Source: Cylindrobasidium torrendii FP15055 ss-10 (taxonomy: Eukaryota > Basidiomycota > Agaricomycetes > Agaricales > Physalacriaceae). Taken from it: a stretch of 64,000 nt of DNA. Below are positions 59,234 to 64,000 of this stretch, piece by piece. The DNA lies in assembly GCA_000934385.1 (NCBI GenBank), contig KN880441.1, positions 186,001-250,000 on the forward strand, given 5' to 3'. The position numbers and the translations under genes were made by a program. The first letter of the stretch is position 1. Each line of letters begins with the position of its first letter. The notes below the pieces were generated by a model, which was not told the origin of the DNA, did not search any database, and saw only the letters and a program-made list of their open reading frames with translations.

Positions 59234-60424
59234 ATGACCAGAACGTCCATCAAGAAAAGGGGACTTGTTTCCTTGCCCAACGAGCTCATTCTGGAAGTCG
59301 CACGGAGTTGTTCTCCTCGTACTCTTGCCAATCTTGCCGCTACCTCGAAACACCTGAAACCACTGGTGCTCTCCGTGCTTTACAAGGATGTTGTCTTTCG
59401 CTCTACAGACCTCGCCGTGTACAAGGCCTTCGCCAAGGTCATGAGGGAGGAAATCACGCTATGCGACACAGTGAAGACAGTGAATGTCTTTTGCTTCACA
59501 GGTTAGCGTGTTAGCCGCATTACAACGGTGGTACTAATTGACAACATCCAAGATGAACCCCCAATAGCAATCCGCAACGCCCTGGTTGGGGAGCACTACT
59601 TCACGAACCCGTTAGCCAACGTCGGTGTTCTTATGCGGAACGTACACACATTCAACGTGTACTTTAACAAGCGCGCCAGCACCATGCAGCATCTTCTACA
59701 CGCCCGGTTCCCCAAGCTACGCAGCTCCGCACTTGTCTCTCTCGATGGCGACCTAGGCGGCCAGAAGATAGCAGCGTTTCTGGAAGGACATAGACGAACG
59801 TTGGAGAGCTTTTCTCTGCAGGCACTCTCACTTTCTGAATATGCCTTGGGAAGTGCCATGGGGTTCCCTGGGCTTTTGGTCATCGGCGCGCAGACTGTTC
59901 AACTTGGCCCATATTTTACGCTCACGATGACTCTACCACGTTTGACCTGCCTGTCCGCTCCTCACGACTACTGTCGGCTCATCGTCCCGCGCGCGGAAAA
60001 TGTGGAGGAGGTTCAGGCGCATTTTCGAAAGGAAGTCAGACAAGAGGAGCTGGTAGAGTTACTGGTCGTGCTGAGAACCGCGCCCAAGCTGCGGAAGTTC
60101 AGCTGCATATCGCATACCGACGTTGAGGCGATGATGTCGGCAATAGCGTCAAATCTGCCACACATTCAAGAACTTGCCATAGAGCACGGCTCACCCCGGA
60201 TTTGTGTAAACGACCCTTTGACCTTCACTGTACGACTTGGACTGACCTTTATGCAGGCAAACCTAGCTCAACTGAAGGCCATGACCAAACTGGAGAAACT
60301 GACTGTAAACGCGAGCGCGGAGTGGCTCGTAGAAAAACACAGCCTGGTGGAGGATATGCAAGGACAGATTCCCGGTCTGTTTGGCGTTATACGAAGTCTC
60401 CGGGAGGTGGACTTCTGTGAGTGA
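59234..60424 (+). CDS. F-box-like protein (379 aa)
   Basis: Two exons: 59234-59501 and 59553-60424, with a 51 nt phase-1 intron containing a good branch point (TACTAAT). Start MTRTSIKKRGLVSLPNE is the first ATG of the frame. An F-box-like segment lies at about residues 11-50 (LVSLPNELILEVARSCSP, then LANLAATSKHLKPLVLSVLY). The rest is an irregular leucine-rich region (LHARFPKLRSSALVSLDG, LESFSLQALSLSEYAL, LRKFSCISHTD, LEKLTVNASAEWL). It probably acts as a substrate adaptor of an SCF ubiquitin ligase; no substrate is known. It is not obviously a copy of the F-box protein at 48470. Confidence 0.82.
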
Positions 60425-60734
60425 ATTCAGGCGTCTTTCCATCACACGTTATTTCTGACGCGGCTCTACAGATGGCGCTACATGGGCTAAGGACAAGGAT
60501 GTATGGAAGGAACTACTTTAGAAATGTAAATACTGCCCATAATTCACGTAGATTCTGGCCTTGGCCCTTGACGCGTCTTAGCACGCCCACGTGATAGCAA
60601 ATTCCTTTTGAGCACGTGATGTTTGATGCCACGCGGTGTCCGCGAGGTAGCGGGCTGTATTTGCTTCCGTACCACCATCTCAAGAAGACCCCGGCAAGGC
60701 GTTAGGCCTGCTCAAGACGCCCCCCACACCAACA
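60425..60734. promoter_or_regulatory. PLK promoter with two CACGTGAT boxes
   Basis: CACGTGAT occurs at 60588-60595 and 60613-60620 in the same orientation, 25 bp apart and 115-150 bp before the ATG at 60735. CACGTG is the E-box bound by bHLH factors. A functional pair is inferred. Confidence 0.45.
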
Positions 60735-63452
60735 ATGACAACGATGAACGCCTACCAATTCCGTGTTCCGATGGCCGGTTCGTCCAAACGGAACCCTCTT
60801 AACAACCACAACTACGCGATGCCTGGAATGCCTCCGCCATTGCCGACGAAGGCGCCCACACCGCCAACAAAGGCAAAAGAGAAGGCGTCAGAGCCGCCAC
60901 TGGGTCGCCAGAACAACAAGACAGCCCCGCCTTCACCCCCACGTATAATCAGCGACCTCCGCGGGCGGTCTTACCAACGGATCGCTTTCCTCGGCGAGGG
61001 TGGGTTTGCGCGCGTTTACGAGGTCGTCGACCAGCAGGGCCAGAATCTCGCATGCAAAGTAGTCACCAAGGACTCGCTAAAGACGAAAAAGGCGAAAACA
61101 AAGGTGCGTTGCAACCACGGTGCTTTTCCACCATCTGACGCATACATTCCAGCTCTACGCCGAAATTCGCATCCACAAAATGCTCGAGCATCCCAATATT
61201 GTGAACTTTATCGACTGTTTCGAAGACGAAGACAATGTGTATATGAGCCTCGAGCTCTGCACTGGCGGTTCGCTCATGGATGTCTTCCGCCAGCGGCGCG
61301 GTTTCAGCGAGGCAGAGACCCGCTATTTCATGATCCAAATCCTCGGCGCATGTCACTATATGCACGCGCATTCGGTTATCCACCGCGACCTCAAGCTCGG
61401 CAATATCTTCCTCGACGCCAACTTCAATATCAAGGTCGGCGATTTTGGTCTCGCTGCTCTGATCGAGAACGAGGGCGAACGGAAGAAAACGATCTGTGGG
61501 ACGCCAAACTACATTGCACCTGAAGTTCTCTTTGACACCGCCAATGGCCACAGCTACGAGGTCGATGTCTGGTCCACTGGAGTCATCCTCTACACACTGC
61601 TCATCGGTCGTCCACCCTTCCAAACACGAGAAGTTAAGGATATATACGAGTGCGTTTCCCTATTGTTTAATCTCTTCTATTCTAATTGTCTACCCAAGCC
61701 GCATCAAGGACAACATCTACGAATTCCCCGACAAACGCCCCATCTCCGCGGCCGCGAAGGAGCTCATTACTTCCATCCTGACCAAAGACCCTGCACAACG
61801 CCCTACAGTTTACGAAATCGTTGACCACCCATTCCTCAGTCAGGGCACTTTCCCACCATATCTTCCTGAGGCGGCATGCAATGGTGTCCCCGATTTTTCT
61901 AGCATCACGGCCTCCGCCAGCCAGGTCAACTACCGGCGAGCGAAGCGTAGAGCCCTACTCGACGAGGACCAGATTGAATCTATAGTGGCACCCAAGTCAG
62001 CCGCCGCAGCGACAGCGACGAGGAGCCAGGCTTCGACGATTGCCCAACAGGAGAAAGAGTTCCACAAGGCCGTCCAGCCAGGCTCGCCTATCTCTGCCCT
62101 ACTCAGCTCTGCGAGGCAACCGCTTGTTATGAGTGCAAACGGCGCGACGAACGTGAGGCAGTCGCCTTTAATGCGCAAGCTCCAGTCTGCACGACCAACA
62201 CAAGCATCTCCATTGGGTCCGAACCGGAACACGCAACGTGGTGGTCTTCAGCGTATGCAGGATGACCTACCGCCCGTCCCAGAGATAGACCCGAGGGAGA
62301 AGGCGAAGAAGAAAGAGCTGGAAGCAATGAAGGCGCGAATTGTTGCTCAGATGGCGGAGAAGAACGAGACGGAGGACGAGCGAGAGAATGTGCCGCCACG
62401 GGTAGATGACCGCGCTGTCAGGCGAAGTGTCGACCCACCAGTGCCGGCCACCGCTAGGTCACAGCAGCCTGCCATCTCCAGACCGCAGCCGCCGTCCGTG
62501 GCCAAGCCATTACCACCACCCATTGCCCCGCCATCCTCGCTCGGTTCGAGCGTGGCACGGGATGGACAAGCCCTCAGGAGTGGATTGACTGGTTTTGATG
62601 CGGCGGCGCAGGTTCTGAGCGCTGCTTTCGATGCCAAAGACCGGCAGAGGCTCTTCCGCGACCCTCGGGAAGATCCCAGCTTGCCCTTGCTCGACGAGAA
62701 GGTCTTCATTGTATCTTGGGTTGACTATTGCAACAAGTACGGCATGGGTTATGCCCTCACCGACGGCAGTGTTGGTGTTCACTTCAACGACACTACTAGC
62801 ATGGTTCTGAGCCCTGACAAGCAGTGAGTTTATCCATGTTTTGGGAGTTACTTGGATACTCATTCGGCACAGACACTTTGACTATCTGATGGCGCGCAAA
62901 GGCGGAGCTGTATATGTTCGCAAGTCGTTCGGGGTGGACCAATACCCTGACGAGATCAAGAGCAAGGTGTATCTGCTCAAGCACTTTGAGCGGTACATCA
63001 TGTCCAAGCTGTACAGCGAGTTTGAATATACGTTCGAAGATCAGGAGCGTTCACGAGGGATGGAATGGGTCCAGAAGTATTTGCGGATGAAGAGCGTTAT
63101 CGTGTTCAAGATGTCGCACGATATCCTGCAGGTATGTCTTCGCGCTTCGCGTGTATGTACCAAGTCATTTATGCTCTTTTAGTTCAATTTCTACGACCAC
63201 TCCAAAGTCATCCTGTCCTCTCACGGTCTGATGGTCACCCATCTGGACAAGAACCATAACATGACGAAAGCGACGCTGCGGGAGATCATGACCCATTCGC
63301 TGAAGGGGTGCGCAGGTCTTCCCGAGTCCGAGGCGAAGCTGGTCAGTCGGTTGGTGGACAAGCTGAAGTACTGCCGGGAGGTACTCGTTACGATCAAGAA
63401 CGTCGGCGAGGAGCAGAGTGCGATGGGTACCCCGAAGAGGGGAATGGAATAG
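60735..63452 (+). CDS. PLK1: Polo-like kinase (839 aa)
   Basis: Mitotic Ser/Thr kinase of the Polo/Cdc5 family, acting at spindle poles, in mitotic exit and in cytokinesis. Five exons: 60735-61103, 61153-61649, 61699-62823, 62873-63131, 63183-63452. A Pro/Lys-rich N-terminus precedes the kinase domain: Gly loop GEGGFARV (87-94), catalytic K108, HRDLK at 200-204, DFG at 220-222, and activation-loop Thr T236 in KKTICGTPNYIAPE. A long linker (~residues 370-600) is disordered. Two polo boxes end the protein: VSWVDYCNKYGMGYAL with W629, and FYDHSKVIL with H756 and K758, matching the Trp and His/Lys phosphopeptide pincer known from human PLK1. It is complete, with no missing key residue. Confidence 0.96.
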
Positions 63453-64000
63453 ACAGATGGGATGCGCTTGGCCTGGTGCAGCGTATTCGATGGGAGCGGT
63501 GCGGATAGCCGTACGGCGGTCTCTCATCAAGAGTGTTCTCTCTTTGTATGGAAGCTTTTTCTTTTCTCGCCTCTTTGCATTTGGTCCGTATTTATGAACT
63601 GCACGACACCCACCCCAACAAGGAATTACGCATTTTTTTAAAGCTTTTGTTATCGATTTTTTTCACCTTGGTAGACGTTGTTGCATACTCTGTGAATTTA
63701 TGACGATGCTGAGGTTGTATCCTATAATAATACACTATTGTTCGATGTGATTCAAGCAAGCCAGTGAGGGCGTCAGTCATCTAACGGTGTCGCACCGTGT
63801 TAGGATGCTTGAAGTTCAGGATGCTGTCTGGCATGTAGGTAAACATTTTGAACGTCTAAAGCGAAGCTGAGTGCTGAACAACAGTTTTCTGACCGTGCGT
63901 AAGCTCCAAAGCTTTGAATTTCACTTAGTCTACATTCATTGTACTGCTACAAAATTCCCCGTAGTAGTGCATTTATTCATAATCCTACGATTCTATACTC
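63453..64000. other. Right edge, downstream of PLK
   Basis: 548 bp containing the PLK 3' end. A T run lies near 63630-63665. No gene is supported before the window ends. Confidence 0.4.

Overview
The window looks like nuclear DNA of a filamentous basidiomycete, most likely an Agaricomycete. The genes are compact and broken by many 45-60 nt introns with gtgcg/gtgag-type donors. The recognisable products are eukaryotic core proteins (Sec23, Mediator subunit Med21, a Polo-like kinase) mixed with fungal accessory families (P450s, GH43, GT90, F-box/leucine-rich proteins, DUF6699-like). No rRNA, tRNA, CRISPR or prokaryotic feature was seen. All exon models were built by hand from splice signals, frame continuity and comparison between paralogues.

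Layout. 0-8 kb: a small basic/Ser-rich protein, a 4.3 kb gene-poor stretch, then Sec23. 8-25 kb: six paralogous genes with a cyclin-box-like C-terminal half, three on the minus strand (A, B, C) and three on the plus strand (D, E, F). They surround two small divergent genes, one of which encodes a 64-residue LRGG/CCC microprotein. 25-32 kb: a mitochondrial PPR-like protein, a 529 bp MITE-like element with long terminal inverted repeats, a nine-exon FAD monooxygenase and a DUF6699-like protein. 35-42 kb: a GT90 (CAP10) glycosyltransferase divergent from a small membrane protein, a secreted GH43 enzyme, Med21 and an unassigned gene. 42-56.5 kb: four cytochrome P450 genes of one family, two head-to-head and two in tandem, with an F-box protein between the pairs. 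57-64 kb: a secreted alpha/beta hydrolase with an apparent frameshift, a second F-box-like protein and a Polo-like kinase.

How the genes relate. Sec23, Med21 and PLK are unlinked housekeeping functions. Two local expansions stand out. The cyclin-like genes share two phase-2 introns, the second of which always splits a Trp codon as TG|G. The P450 genes share all eight intron positions, and most exon lengths are identical. The P450 set also shows recurrent GC-AG introns; one copy has a non-GY donor at the same site and may be damaged. No terpene synthase, PKS or NRPS lies beside the P450s, so they do not form an obvious biosynthetic cluster within this window.
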